Positions 39,414 through 52,602 of a stretch of 64,000 nucleotides of DNA are shown piece by piece (the stretch's first letter is position 1; the number at the start of each line of letters is the position of its first letter). The DNA is from Paraburkholderia sp. (GTDB lineage Bacteria > Pseudomonadota > Gammaproteobacteria > Burkholderiales > Burkholderiaceae): NCBI RefSeq assembly GCF_004298475.1, contig NZ_SCRP01000016.1, forward strand, positions 1-64,000, in the 5' to 3' direction. A program made the position numbers and the translations under genes. Under the pieces are notes generated by a model that made no database searches, was not told where the DNA came from, and was given only the letters and a program-made list of their open reading frames with translations.

Positions 39414-40160
39414 ATGAAACCCTGGCCGTATCCACGCGTTTGCGCGCACCGTGGCGGCGGTGCGCTCGCGCCTGAGAACACGCTCGCCGCCATGCGCACC
39501 GGCGCGCGACTCGGGCACAAGATGGTCGAGTTCGACGCGAAACTCTCCGCCGACGACATCGTCTTCCTCCTGCATGACGACACCGTCGATCGCACGACGA
39601 ACGGGCACGGCGCGGCAGCGCGGCTGGGCTATGCCGAAATGTCGGCGCTCGACGCCGGAGGCTGGCGCGGTGCCGAATATGCGGGCGAGCGGATGCCGAC
39701 GCTCGCGCAGATTGCTGAGTACTGCCGCGAGGCGGGACTCGCGGCGAATATCGAGATCAAGCCGTGCCCGCGGCGCGAGGTCGAGACAGGACGTGTCGTA
39801 GCGGCAGAGGCCGCGCGGCTGTGGGCGGGCGCGATGCCGCCGCCCTTGCTGTCGTCGTTTTCGTTCGAGGCGCTTGCGGTTGCGCGTGACGCCGCGCCGG
39901 ACCTGCCGCGCGGTCTGCTGTTCGAGCAGGTGCCGGGCGACTGGCGCGAGCGGTGTCGCGACCTGGGTTGCGTCTCGCTGCACGCGAGCCACCGGCATCT
40001 GGATGAAGCGCTCGTTGCACGTATCAAGGCTGCGGGCCTGTACATCCTCGCCTACACGGTGAACGACCTCGAGCGTGCGCGGTGTCTCGCGCGTTGGGGC
40101 GTCGATACGATCTGCACGGACCGTATCGATCTGATCGGCCCGCACGCGCTCGACGATTGA
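39414..40160 (+). CDS. ugpQ: Glycerophosphodiester phosphodiesterase
   Basis: Hydrolyses glycerophosphodiesters to glycerol-3-phosphate and an alcohol. It has 248 residues. The metal and substrate motif HRGGGALAPENTLAAMR is at residues 10-27, DAKLSADDIVFLLHDDTVDRTTNG follows, and the C-terminal YTVNDLERARCLARWGVDTICTDR is typical of GDPD. It has no signal peptide, so it acts in the cytoplasm. Start at 39414 gives the normal N-terminus; an upstream in-frame ATG exists. Just after the stop region a 9-bp TGAATCGTC motif repeats. Confidence 0.92.
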   Translation: MKPWPYPRVCAHRGGGALAPENTLAAMRTGARLGHKMVEFDAKLSADDIVFLLHDDTVDRTTNGHGAAARLGYAEMSALDAGGWRGAEYAGERMPTLAQIAEYCREAGLAANIEIKPCPRREVETGRVVAAEAARLWAGAMPPPLLSSFSFEALAVARDAAPDLPRGLLFEQVPGDWRERCRDLGCVSLHASHRHLDEALVARIKAAGLYILAYTVNDLERARCLARWGVDTICTDRIDLIGPHALDD

Positions 40161-40199
40161 ATCGTCTGAATCGTCTGAATTGTCCGAACGGGCGACCCG

Positions 40200-40586
40200 T
40201 CAACCGTCCTGGCGGCCACGCGCGATCAACGCGCCCACGATCAACGCCAGGCCGCCCGCAATGGCAATCGACTGCCAGGGATTGCGATGCACGTAGTCAT
40301 CGGCGTGGCTGAGGGCTTCGTCGGCCCGCTCGCGCGCCGCGGTGCGCGCGACTTCCAGGCGTTCGCGCGCTGCATCGAGACGCTTGCGTACATCCTCGCG
40401 CAGCGCTGCGGCATCGGCCTGGGTGCCCTCGCCAAGTGTTGTTTCCAGCTCGGCGAGCAGGTCGCGCAGTTCGTCGGCGATGTCGGCCGCCGCATTGCGG
40501 CTGCGACGTGCGATGCGGCGGGCGTGACGGCCCGTCTTGCTCCAGGATTCCCCGATTGCATTTCGCGTATTTGGGAATGCGCTCAT
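40200..40586 (-). CDS. DUF883 (ElaB/YqjD/YgaM family) membrane protein
   Basis: Tail-anchored inner membrane protein; E. coli relatives ElaB and YqjD bind ribosomes in stationary phase. It has 128 residues: basic N-terminus, Ala/Arg/Glu-rich coiled coil (about 30-95), then the DUF883 signature HADDYVHRNPWQSIAIAGG and a single C-terminal transmembrane segment ending RGRQDG. CGGAG lies 7 nt upstream of the start. Confidence 0.88.
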   Translation of the reverse strand: MSAFPNTRNAIGESWSKTGRHARRIARRSRNAAADIADELRDLLAELETTLGEGTQADAAALREDVRKRLDAARERLEVARTAARERADEALSHADDYVHRNPWQSIAIAGGLALIVGALIARGRQDG

Positions 40587-40920
40587 GAATCGCTCCGTTG
40601 TTGAAAACGCAGGGTCAATGACTGGCTGCGTCCATGCAAAAACTGGACGCGGGAGTTAGAAAGTATTGCGCAATTCCTGTACCCGACGCGCGAGCGTGCT
40701 CATACGGTCTGGTCGCGTGCGCGCGGCAGACAGCGTTCTTCGGCTTAGTGTGTAATTGGTGATTACGGGGACAGCACGGTTTTTCTCAGAGGCATAGAAT
40801 CAGAGAAAACCTGCATGATTGTGGTGACAAACCGGCGGGAGGGCGGAGGCGCCTCCGCCGGGCGCCGTAAGTGCGGGGGCGGAGGGCTCGCGGATCAGGC
40901 GGCTGCTGAAGCAGCGGCGC
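40587..40920. other. Gene-free region with palindromes between the DUF883 gene and ompW
   Basis: This 334-bp stretch shows no supported gene. It contains a perfect 18-bp palindrome GGCGGAGGCGCCTCCGCC at 40842-40859 and an inverted repeat pairing GGTTTTTCTC (40778-40787) with GAGAAAACC (40803-40811) with one bulged base. The palindrome lies downstream of ompW on the minus strand and may help terminate it, though it lacks a T tract. Confidence 0.6.
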
Positions 40921-41679
40921 CTAGAATGCGTAACCGACCTTGAGGTAGGTAACGATCGGGTTCAGGTGAATCTTGGCTTCGGAGCGGACATGGACGCCCG
41001 CGGTGTTGGTGGTGTCGAGGTTGGCGGTGACGTTGACCGGGATGTACGACAGCGAGAAGCCCGCGAACCAGTGCTTCGTGAAGTTGTAGTTGAAGCCCGC
41101 GCTAAAGACAGGTGCCCAGGAATTCGTTGTCGAAACGCTGGTTTGAACCCCCGGACCTGCCAGCCCGAGCGGAGCAAGCGGACGAGTGCCGATCAACCCG
41201 ATGTTTTGCGTCAGGGTCTGGTTCGTGATGCTGTCGCCCGTGAACCAGACGTACGTGGCGCCGACGCCGAGATACGGACGGAACTTCGAGTCGGCCTTGT
41301 TGAAGTAGTACTTGAGCAGCACTGCCGGAGCCCACATGCGTGCCTCGCCGATCTTGCCGAGCGGGGAGAGCGAGCCGGAACCGGAGAGGTCGAATTTCGG
41401 CGGAATGCCGAGTTCGGCTTCGGCGGCGATGTTGTCGGTGATGAAGTAGCCGAGGCTCACTCCGGCCGTGTCGGCGTTGCCGACGCTGGCGCCGGTGCCG
41501 GGAATGGGTGAGTTGACGGGCCTGCCGCCAACGCTGTCGATTGTGAGCGGGTCACTGGAGTCCTGCGGTGCGAAATGGAACCACCCGGTCGTGACGTAAA
41601 GCGTGTGAGCTGATTGAGCGTGTGCTGCCGATACAGCGGCGAGCGCGGCGACACCTGCCAGCGCCTGTTTTAATTTCAT
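40921..41679 (-). CDS. ompW: OmpW family outer membrane protein
   Basis: Eight-stranded outer membrane beta-barrel; family members pass small hydrophobic molecules and respond to redox and salt stress. It has 252 residues. A signal peptide ends at AAHAQSAHT. Barrel features include GVSLGYFITDNIAAEAELGIPPKF, YYFNKADSKFRPYLGVGATYVWF and the C-terminal YLKVGYAF ending in Phe, the outer membrane assembly signal. A strong GGAGGAGAA precedes the start. CATAAT on the minus strand (41709-41714) is a possible -10. Confidence 0.93.
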   Translation of the reverse strand: MKLKQALAGVAALAAVSAAHAQSAHTLYVTTGWFHFAPQDSSDPLTIDSVGGRPVNSPIPGTGASVGNADTAGVSLGYFITDNIAAEAELGIPPKFDLSGSGSLSPLGKIGEARMWAPAVLLKYYFNKADSKFRPYLGVGATYVWFTGDSITNQTLTQNIGLIGTRPLAPLGLAGPGVQTSVSTTNSWAPVFSAGFNYNFTKHWFAGFSLSYIPVNVTANLDTTNTAGVHVRSEAKIHLNPIVTYLKVGYAF

Positions 41680-41867
41680 TTAGGTTCTCCTCCATAAAAG
41701 GCCAGCACATTATGTACAAAAGGCTTCCATCAGACCATATGCGCCCACTAGAAGCATCTCCCTAAGCGCCGCGAGGTTTCCGCCGAAGCCGCACCACGGC
41801 GCGACGAGCGCCCATGCGGCCTGGCGGGTCTGCGGGTATTCACCAACGGACAAATGGAAAATCGAGC

Positions 41868-42836
41868 ATGGCACGGCTTGCACGTCTTTATGTTCCTGAT
41901 CAGCCGCAGCACGTGATCCTTCGCGGGCTCGACCAACAGCCTGCATTTGTCGATGAACAGGATTACGAGCTTTTCATCGACTGCCTGAAAGCGGCGGCGC
42001 GCGATCATCATCTGGCGGTTCACGCGTGGGTGTTAATGCCCGGCGCGGTGCAACTGCTCGTCACTCCATCCGACGAATCGAGTCTGCCGAAGGCAATGCA
42101 GGCGGTCGGGCGGCGCTACGTGGCGCACTTCAACCGGCGCTATGCGCGACGCGGCACGTTGTGGGAGGGCCGCTACCGCGCGACCGTCATCGAAGGCGAG
42201 CGCTATTTCCTGCTGGCGAGCCGCGTCGTCGAACTCGCGCCGGTGCGCAACCACCTCGTCGCGATCCCTGAGGACTACAGGTGGTCGAGCTACCGGCATC
42301 ACATCGGGCTCACCGTCGACAGCCTCATCACCGACCACCGGCTCTACTGGGCACTCGGCAATACGCCGTTCGAGCGTCAGCGCGCCTATCGAGAGTTGTG
42401 CGAACAAACGCTCGACGAGCGCGAGACCTCCCAGCTGATGCAGGCGACCCTCAAGGGCTGGGTGCTCGGCAGCGATACCTATCGCGAATGGGCGTCCCGC
42501 TCGGCGAACCGGCGTGTGTCGCCGCTGCCGCGCGGGCGGCCGCGCAAGGTGCGCGAGGCGCCGCTGCCGGCCGCAGGCGCGCCGGCAGCCGCCGCGGCAT
42601 CGCCGCAGCCTGGACAGCCGGGGGCGCATCATGTGCCGTCTTCGACCGGTCCGGGTTCGAGCGCATCGGGCGGTCACCCCGGCAGTGAAGCCGGGGCGCA
42701 TCCAGGCGGACATCAGGGTGCGCATTCGGACGGTCCAACCGGCCAGTCGAGCGGAACGGCGGCTTCGGGTAGCGGCAGCACGACGAGTTCATCGCCCGCT
42801 CACGAGGAGCGAAAGCCGGGTGCCGGGCAGCACTGA
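41868..42836 (+). CDS. REP-associated transposase-like protein lacking the HUH motif
   Basis: Belongs to the Y1/IS200-like TnpA-REP (RAYT) family by MARLARLYVPDQPQHVILRG, then a tyrosine segment GRRYVAHFNRRYARRGTLWEGRY (about 81-103) and DYRWSSYRHHIG. It has 322 residues. In active members residues 57-64 read MPNHVHLL; here they read MPGAVQLL, so both HUH histidines (positions 60 and 62) are gone and nickase activity is not expected. The last 90 residues are Gly/Ser/Pro/His-rich and disordered. No flanking inverted repeats or target duplication were seen. Domesticated role unknown. Confidence 0.8.
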   Translation: MARLARLYVPDQPQHVILRGLDQQPAFVDEQDYELFIDCLKAAARDHHLAVHAWVLMPGAVQLLVTPSDESSLPKAMQAVGRRYVAHFNRRYARRGTLWEGRYRATVIEGERYFLLASRVVELAPVRNHLVAIPEDYRWSSYRHHIGLTVDSLITDHRLYWALGNTPFERQRAYRELCEQTLDERETSQLMQATLKGWVLGSDTYREWASRSANRRVSPLPRGRPRKVREAPLPAAGAPAAAAASPQPGQPGAHHVPSSTGPGSSASGGHPGSEAGAHPGGHQGAHSDGPTGQSSGTAASGSGSTTSSSPAHEERKPGAGQH

Positions 42837-42866
42837 TCGGCTTCAGGATCAACGACTTACGCGAGG

Positions 42867-42896
42867 AACGGCATCTTCGGATGCCGTTTTCTTTGG
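42867..42896 (+). terminator. Terminator after the RAYT-like gene
   Basis: AACGGCATC-ttcg-GATGCCGTT, a 9-bp stem with a UUCG tetraloop, followed by TTCTTT. It separates this gene from gltB. Confidence 0.9.
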
Positions 42897-42922
42897 CTTT
42901 ATTTAAATATGTCCCCAATAAA

Positions 42923-42942
42923 ATGGTGCACGCATGCACCAT
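42923..42942 (+). promoter_or_regulatory. Inverted repeat upstream of the gltB promoter
   Basis: ATGGTGCA-cgca-TGCACCAT, 8-bp perfect arms, lies about 34 bp upstream of the -35 box. This is a usual place for an activator site. Its half-sites resemble nitrogen-regulator half-sites in the opposite orientation, so the regulator cannot be named. Confidence 0.5.
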
Positions 42943-42975
42943 CTCGATAATCGGGGTTCGACCATGCGGTTTTAT

Positions 42976-43004
42976 TTGCATGCCCTTGATTCGTCGCGTA
43001 TATT
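42976..43004 (+). promoter_or_regulatory. Sigma-70 promoter of gltBD
   Basis: TTGCAT at 42976-42981, a 17-bp spacer and TATATT at 42999-43004. It leaves a leader of about 130 nt before gltB. Confidence 0.7.
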
Positions 43005-43142
43005 CGCCTTTCGGCTCTCCTCGGCGCACGACGCGGGAAGCCCGCATCGCCCGCGCAACGCCGTACCGCGGTCACGCAAGCGGCGGGAAACTAAAAGACG
43101 GAATTAACGGCCAGCAATTGGCCATTCTTGGACGGTGTCCCC

Positions 43143-47840
<4,698 letters not shown>

Positions 47841-47862
47841 CGGCACGACGTAAAGACGAAGG

Positions 47863-47924
47863 GGCGCCCGCCGCGCAGCGCATGCGGTGCATGAAGCGCG
47901 CAAAGCGTATGAAGCGCGGGCGCC
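47863..47924 (+). promoter_or_regulatory. Hairpin in the gltB-gltD gap
   Basis: GGCGCCCGC (47863-47871) pairs with GCGGGCGCC (47916-47924) around a loop that holds two copies of ATGAAGCGCG. No T tract follows. It may affect gltD expression or mRNA stability. Confidence 0.4.
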
Positions 47925-47961
47925 GATCCCCTCACCGAATTCATGGATAGACGAGAGCCAA

Positions 47962-49428
47962 ATGGGTAAGGTAACCGGTTTTCTCGAGTACGAGCGCCAG
48001 CATGAGGCGTACGAAGCACCGCTGACGCGGGTGAAGCACTACAAGGAGTTCGTGGCCGCGCTGTCAGACGCGGATGCGAAGATCCAGGGCGCGCGTTGCA
48101 TGGACTGCGGCATTCCGTTTTGCAACAACGGCTGCCCGGTCAACAACATCATCCCGGACTTCAACGACCTGGTGTACCGCCAGGACTGGAAGTCGGCGAT
48201 CGAAGTGCTGCACTCGACCAACAACTTCCCCGAGTTCACGGGCCGCATCTGCCCGGCGCCGTGCGAAGCGGCGTGCACGCTCAACATCAACAAGGAGCCG
48301 GTCGGCATCAAGTCGATCGAGCACGCGATCATCGATAAAGCGTGGGCCGAAGGCTGGGTCACGACGCAGATCGCGAAGCACAAGACCGGCAAGAAGGTTG
48401 CCGTCGTCGGCTCGGGCCCCGCGGGCCTCGCCGCCGCGCAGCAACTCGCGCGCGCCGGGCACGACGTGACGGTGTTCGAAAAGAACGACCGCATCGGCGG
48501 CCTGCTGCGCTACGGCATCCCCGATTTCAAGCTGGAGAAGTGGCAGATCGACCGCCGCATGCGCCAGATGGAAGCCGAGGGCGTGACGTTCCGCACCAAC
48601 GTCTTCGTCGGCAAGGGCGAGCTGCCCGCATACATCGGCAACACGGCGCGCGAAACCATCACGCCGGACGAACTGAAGGAACAGTTCGACGCCGTGGTGA
48701 TCGCAGGCGGCGCGGAAACGCCGCGCGATCTGCCGGTGCCGGGCCGTGAGCTGCAGGGCGTTCACTACGCGATGGATTTCCTGCCGCAGCAGAACAAGGT
48801 CAACGCGGGCGACAAGCTCCCCGGCCAGCTTTTGGCGAAGGGCAAGCACGTCGTCGTGATCGGCGGCGGCGACACGGGCTCCGACTGCGTCGGCACCTCG
48901 AACCGCCACGGCGCGAAGAGCGTGACGCAGTTCGAACTGCTGCCGCAACCGCCCGAGGCGGAAAACAAGCCGCTCGTGTGGCCGTACTGGCCGGTCAAGC
49001 TGCGCACCTCGTCGTCGCACGAGGAAGGCTGCCAGCGCGACTGGTCGGTCGCGACGAAGCGCTTCGAGGGCAAGAACGGCAAGGTCGAGAAGCTGGTCGC
49101 CGCGCGCGTCGAGTGGAAGGACGGCAAGATGGTCGAAGTGCCGGATTCGGAGTTCGAAATGAAGGCCGACCTCGTGCTGCTCGCAATGGGCTTCACGCAG
49201 CCGGTGTCGCAGGTGCTCGCAGCGTTCGGCGTCGACAAGGACCCGCGCGGCAACGTGCGCGCCTCGACTGAAGGCGAGAAGGCCTACTACACGTCCGTCG
49301 ACAAGGTGTTCACCGCGGGCGACATGCGCCGTGGCCAGTCGCTCGTCGTCTGGGCGATTCGTGAAGGCCGTCAGTGCGCGCGTTCGGTCGACGCGTTCCT
49401 GATGGGCAGCTCGGAGTTGCCGCGTTAA
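47962..49428 (+). CDS. gltD: Glutamate synthase (NADPH) small subunit
   Basis: FAD and [4Fe-4S] protein that passes NADPH electrons to GltB. It has 488 residues, starting [19 protein letters not shown]. The N-terminal Fe-S cysteines are in [17 protein letters not shown] and [12 protein letters not shown]. The FAD fold [21 protein letters not shown] is near residue 148 and the NADPH fold [21 protein letters not shown] near residue 295. It lies 121 bp after gltB. Confidence 0.97.
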   Translation: MGKVTGFLEYERQHEAYEAPLTRVKHYKEFVAALSDADAKIQGARCMDCGIPFCNNGCPVNNIIPDFNDLVYRQDWKSAIEVLHSTNNFPEFTGRICPAPCEAACTLNINKEPVGIKSIEHAIIDKAWAEGWVTTQIAKHKTGKKVAVVGSGPAGLAAAQQLARAGHDVTVFEKNDRIGGLLRYGIPDFKLEKWQIDRRMRQMEAEGVTFRTNVFVGKGELPAYIGNTARETITPDELKEQFDAVVIAGGAETPRDLPVPGRELQGVHYAMDFLPQQNKVNAGDKLPGQLLAKGKHVVVIGGGDTGSDCVGTSNRHGAKSVTQFELLPQPPEAENKPLVWPYWPVKLRTSSSHEEGCQRDWSVATKRFEGKNGKVEKLVAARVEWKDGKMVEVPDSEFEMKADLVLLAMGFTQPVSQVLAAFGVDKDPRGNVRASTEGEKAYYTSVDKVFTAGDMRRGQSLVVWAIREGRQCARSVDAFLMGSSELPR

Positions 49429-49475
49429 TTTGTCTGTTGGCGTGACGTCCGCGTGACGAATACGAGCCGTACCAC

Positions 49476-49515
49476 GAAGCCGGGCACTTGAGAAAGTGGC
49501 CCGGCTTCTTCGTTT
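49476..49515 (+). terminator. Terminator of gltBD
   Basis: GAAGCCGGGC-ACTT pairs with AAGTGGCCCGGCTTC (one bulged base) around a GAGA loop, followed by TTCGTTT. Confidence 0.85.
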
Positions 49516-49636
49516 ACGCGCCCGATCCGGATGCCCGGCAAGCGCTGCGCACGGCATGCTTCGCCAGCCATTGCCCGCCGACGCGCTACCATGAAGCGAA
49601 CTGCGCCCGAACTGCGCGACCGATCCCGCTCCGACC

Positions 49637-50191
49637 ATGTCAGAAGCCTCGAACAGCGATCCGTGGAAGCGCTGCTTCATCGCTCTCACGCCCGACGCGC
49701 CTTCGCGCGACGCACTCGCCGTGCTCGCGGTTCCGCCCAATTCGCGGCGCGTGCCGTACGTGCAATTGCACCTGACGGTCGCGTTCATCGGGATGCTGGG
49801 AAAAGAGCAGGGCGAAACGCTGGCGCGCCGCCTGCAGGAGCACGCCGTGTCGATTCCGCCCGCGCCGGTCGCGAAGATCGAGTGCTGGCCGAACTGTGTG
49901 CGTCCACATTTGATGGTCGCCGTGCTGGCGATGTCCGATGCGTTCGTCGCGCTCGACTGGCGCGTGCGCTCTTTGATGTTCGACGTGGGTTTGCCGCTCG
50001 ACGCCCGCGCGTTCCGCCCGCACGTCACGATTGCGCGCTTTACGCGCGACGCGACGTCGGCGACGCTCGCGTGCGATGCGCAGGCGCTGCCGCCGCTGCG
50101 CTTCACGTCTCTCGTGCTGTATTCGAGTACGCTCGCCCGCCAGGGCGCGCGCTACGAAGCGCTGGCGAGCGTGGCGCTCGCCAGCGCGTGA
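49637..50191 (+). CDS. thpR: RNA 2',3'-cyclic phosphodiesterase (2H/LigT family)
   Basis: Hydrolyses 2',3'-cyclic phosphate RNA ends to 2'-phosphates. It has 184 residues. The two HxTx motifs of the 2H superfamily are LHLTVAFIG (about residues 44-52) and RPHVTIARF (about 128-136). No ribosome binding site is obvious before the ATG. It converges with the next gene with only 21 bp between them. Confidence 0.92.
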   Translation: MSEASNSDPWKRCFIALTPDAPSRDALAVLAVPPNSRRVPYVQLHLTVAFIGMLGKEQGETLARRLQEHAVSIPPAPVAKIECWPNCVRPHLMVAVLAMSDAFVALDWRVRSLMFDVGLPLDARAFRPHVTIARFTRDATSATLACDAQALPPLRFTSLVLYSSTLARQGARYEALASVALASA

Positions 50192-50212
50192 ACCCGTCCA
50201 TCGCGTTCACCC

Positions 50213-51964
50213 TTACGCGGCGATCCGCTCTTCGGGCATGCGCGCGATGTCGAGTGTCTCGTCGTGGAAGGAAGCCAGCGACTCGCGATGCGCGACGCTC
50301 ACGATGGCCGCTTTCGGCAGGCGATCGTTGAAGAGCTTGTAGAGGCGGCTTTCGTTGTCGGGGTCGAGCGCGCTCGTCGCTTCGTCGAGGAACAGATAGT
50401 CGGGCTTGTGCAGCAGCACGCGCGCGCCCGCAAGCCGCTGCTGCTCGCCCGGCGAGAGCACGCGCGTCCAGTGCGCCGATTCGCCCAGCCGGTCCACGTA
50501 AGCTTCCAGACGACAGGCGCGCAATGCTTCGCGGCAGTCGTCGTCGCTATAGGTGTCGGGGGCGGAAGGATACGTGAGCGCCGCCTTGAGCGTGCCGATC
50601 GGCAGATAGCTCTGCTGCGGGATGAACATCATGCGCGCGTCGACGGGCGCGTCGATCGAGCCCTCGCCGAACGGCCAGAGGCCCGCGAGCGCGCGCATCA
50701 GCGTGCTCTTGCCCGCACCCGACGGGCCGCGCACGAGCCAGCGCGAGCCCGGCTTGATGGCGACGTCGCGCACTTCGGAGAGCGTCTCGCCGTTGGGCAG
50801 CGCGAGCTTCAGGTTGCCGGTGGAGAGCGCGTTGGCGTCGACGAAATGCAGATTGATGCCGCCGTGCTCGGTAGCGGGCGAGACGGTTTCCTTCAGGCGC
50901 GGCGAGTGGACCACGCGCCCGAATTCACGCAGACGGTTGACCGTAGCGCGCCATTCGACCAGCGTCGAATAACTGTTGATGAACCACGAGAACGAATCGC
51001 TGACGGTGCCGAATGCGCCGGCGATCTGCGTCACCACGCCGAACTCGATCGCACCGGCGAAATAACGGGGCGCAGCGACGACGAGCGGAAAGATGCCCGA
51101 TACCTGGCCGTAGAAGGCCTGCACGAAAATGAGCCGCCGCGTGTACTTCATGACCAGCCACCAGTTATCGCGGATGTGCTGGAACAGGCCTTGCGCGTTC
51201 TTTCGCTCGATATCCATGCCGTGGTACAGCGCAATTTGCTCGGCGTTTTCACGCAGGCGAATGAGACCGAAGCGGAAATCGGCTTCGACGCGCTGTTGCT
51301 GGTAGTTGATCGACACGAGCGGGTGATTCACCTTGTGCACGATAAACGAGCCGACGGCTGCGTAGATCGCGGCGATCCAGACCATGTAGCCCGGAATGCT
51401 GACCGGATGCCCGCCCAGCGTGAAAGAAACCGCGCCCGAAACGGTCCACAGGATCGTGATGAACGAGAAAAGCGTGACGACCGTGGAAAAAAGATCCAGC
51501 GTGAGCGAAAGCGTGGTTGTCGCGAAGGATTGCAGATCGTCGCTGATCCGCTGGTCGGGGTTGTCGGTGAGGCGGTCTCGCTCGATGCGGTAAAAGGTGC
51601 CTTCGCCGAGCCAGTCGCCGAGAAAACGCGTGGTGAGCCACTGACGCCACCGGAAGCTGAGCATCTGGGTCAGATAACGTTTGTAGACGGCAAGAATGAT
51701 GTAAGCGAACGCGAGGCCGGTGAAGACGAGCAGCAGATGCCAGAACTGTTTGGCCTGTTTGGCTTGCAGCGCGTTGAAGAAATCGCGGTTCCAGAAGTTG
51801 AGCCGGACGTTGATCCACACGATGAGCAGATTCATCACGATGATCGCGACGAGCAGGCCCCAGGCGATCAAGCGTTCCTCGGACACCCAATAGGGCTTGA
51901 TCAGGCGCCAGGCCGAGATCCGCTCATCCTGATCCGGCGTGTCGCGGGGAGAAAGGTTGGTCAT
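50213..51964 (-). CDS. ABC transporter, fused permease and ATPase (SbmA/YddA type)
   Basis: Half-transporter with an N-terminal membrane domain of the SbmA/BacA-ABCD class (about six segments; opening RLIKPYWVSEERLIAWGLLV) and a C-terminal ATPase. It has 583 residues. Walker A GPSGAGKSTL, signature LSPGEQQRLAGA and Walker B YLFLDEATSAL are intact. Relatives in other bacteria include YddA and vitamin B12 or very-long-chain lipid transporters; the substrate cannot be read from sequence. No partner gene is adjacent. Confidence 0.87.
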   Translation of the reverse strand: MTNLSPRDTPDQDERISAWRLIKPYWVSEERLIAWGLLVAIIVMNLLIVWINVRLNFWNRDFFNALQAKQAKQFWHLLLVFTGLAFAYIILAVYKRYLTQMLSFRWRQWLTTRFLGDWLGEGTFYRIERDRLTDNPDQRISDDLQSFATTTLSLTLDLFSTVVTLFSFITILWTVSGAVSFTLGGHPVSIPGYMVWIAAIYAAVGSFIVHKVNHPLVSINYQQQRVEADFRFGLIRLRENAEQIALYHGMDIERKNAQGLFQHIRDNWWLVMKYTRRLIFVQAFYGQVSGIFPLVVAAPRYFAGAIEFGVVTQIAGAFGTVSDSFSWFINSYSTLVEWRATVNRLREFGRVVHSPRLKETVSPATEHGGINLHFVDANALSTGNLKLALPNGETLSEVRDVAIKPGSRWLVRGPSGAGKSTLMRALAGLWPFGEGSIDAPVDARMMFIPQQSYLPIGTLKAALTYPSAPDTYSDDDCREALRACRLEAYVDRLGESAHWTRVLSPGEQQRLAGARVLLHKPDYLFLDEATSALDPDNESRLYKLFNDRLPKAAIVSVAHRESLASFHDETLDIARMPEERIAA

Positions 51965-52212
51965 GTATGTCCCGATGGGTGGTCCGGCCAGCAGCCGGTA
52001 TGGGCCAGGCGTGCAGCGAGGCGCGCGGTGCAGCGATTCTGTCGGGGCGCGCTTAAGCGGGGCTTAATCGGAGATCGATTGCGAAGCTCATTGTCCCACT
52101 GGCACCGAGCGCCTGACGTATCGCGCTGTCAGAAGGCATTGTGCCAGAGCGCGTGCGCAGATCACCGTGCGCGCTTGCACCAATCGCGCGCCGAAGGCCA
52201 CGCCCGTCAGAG
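51965..52212. other. Gene-free region upstream of the thi riboswitch
   Basis: About 250 bp between the ABC transporter start and the thi promoter with no supported gene. It is expected to hold the minus-strand promoter of the transporter, but no clear boxes were identified. Confidence 0.5.
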
Positions 52213-52213
52213 T

Positions 52214-52243
52214 TTGCTGGGCTCGCGGCTTTTATGGTCTAAT
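52214..52243 (+). promoter_or_regulatory. Putative promoter of the thi operon
   Basis: TTGCTG at 52214-52219, an 18-bp spacer and TCTAAT at 52238-52243, about 12 bp ahead of the riboswitch. Match is moderate. Confidence 0.45.
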
Positions 52244-52254
52244 GGCCGCTGACG

Positions 52255-52343
52255 AAACAGGGGTGCTTTGCTGGCATGTCGCAGCGAGGCTGAGAGAGAC
52301 CCTTTGCACCCGATCCGGGTAATACCGGCGAGGGAAGTTTCTG
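52255..52343 (+). promoter_or_regulatory. TPP riboswitch (thi-box)
   Basis: The aptamer core is clear: GGGGTGC, the GCTGAGAGAGACCC pyrimidine-sensor segment, then CACCCGATCCGGGTAATACC and GGCGAGGGAAG for the pyrophosphate arm. Binding thiamine pyrophosphate should repress thiOSGE. Downstream, CCGGCcGGC-ctt-GCCaGCCGG at 52420-52440, followed by TTTCG, is a candidate terminator for the expression platform. Confidence 0.95.
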
Positions 52344-52485
52344 GAAGATCTAGCTGGAACCCCATCCAGCTCTCCGCCGGGCAAGCGCGGGACCAGCGTC
52401 CCATCTGTGCATCGCCTGTCCGGCCGGCCTTGCCAGCCGGTTTCGTCCTTGGGTACGTCTGTTGTTACCGTACGGAAAGGATGCG

Positions 52486-52602
52486 ATGACCGCTTATTTC
52501 TCGATTCAATCAACCCGTCCTGCGTGCTTCGGCGTGTGCTCCGGCGCGCCGTGCAGCCTTGCGTTCGCGCGTGTCGGATCGTCCATCAGGGCGCCGTCAT
52601 GA
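52486..52602 (+). CDS. 38-residue upstream ORF coupled to thiO
   Basis: ATG 52486 has a strong GGAAAGG 6 nt upstream and opens a 38-residue frame (MTAYFSIQSTRPACFGV... ending RAPS). Its TGA overlaps the thiO start in an ATGA arrangement. No family is recognised. Because thiO itself lacks a clear ribosome binding site, translation of this leader may bring ribosomes to thiO. It may equally be a chance frame. Confidence 0.4.
   Translation: MTAYFSIQSTRPACFGVCSGAPCSLAFARVGSSIRAPS

Noticed and set aside
41868..42836. Intact insertion sequence
   Set aside because: No terminal inverted repeats, no target duplication, and the catalytic HUH histidines are missing.
42923..42942. NtrC binding site
   Set aside because: The half-sites TGGTGCA and TGCACCA are present, but in the opposite order to the usual TGCACC-N-GGTGCA arrangement, so I report an unnamed inverted repeat.
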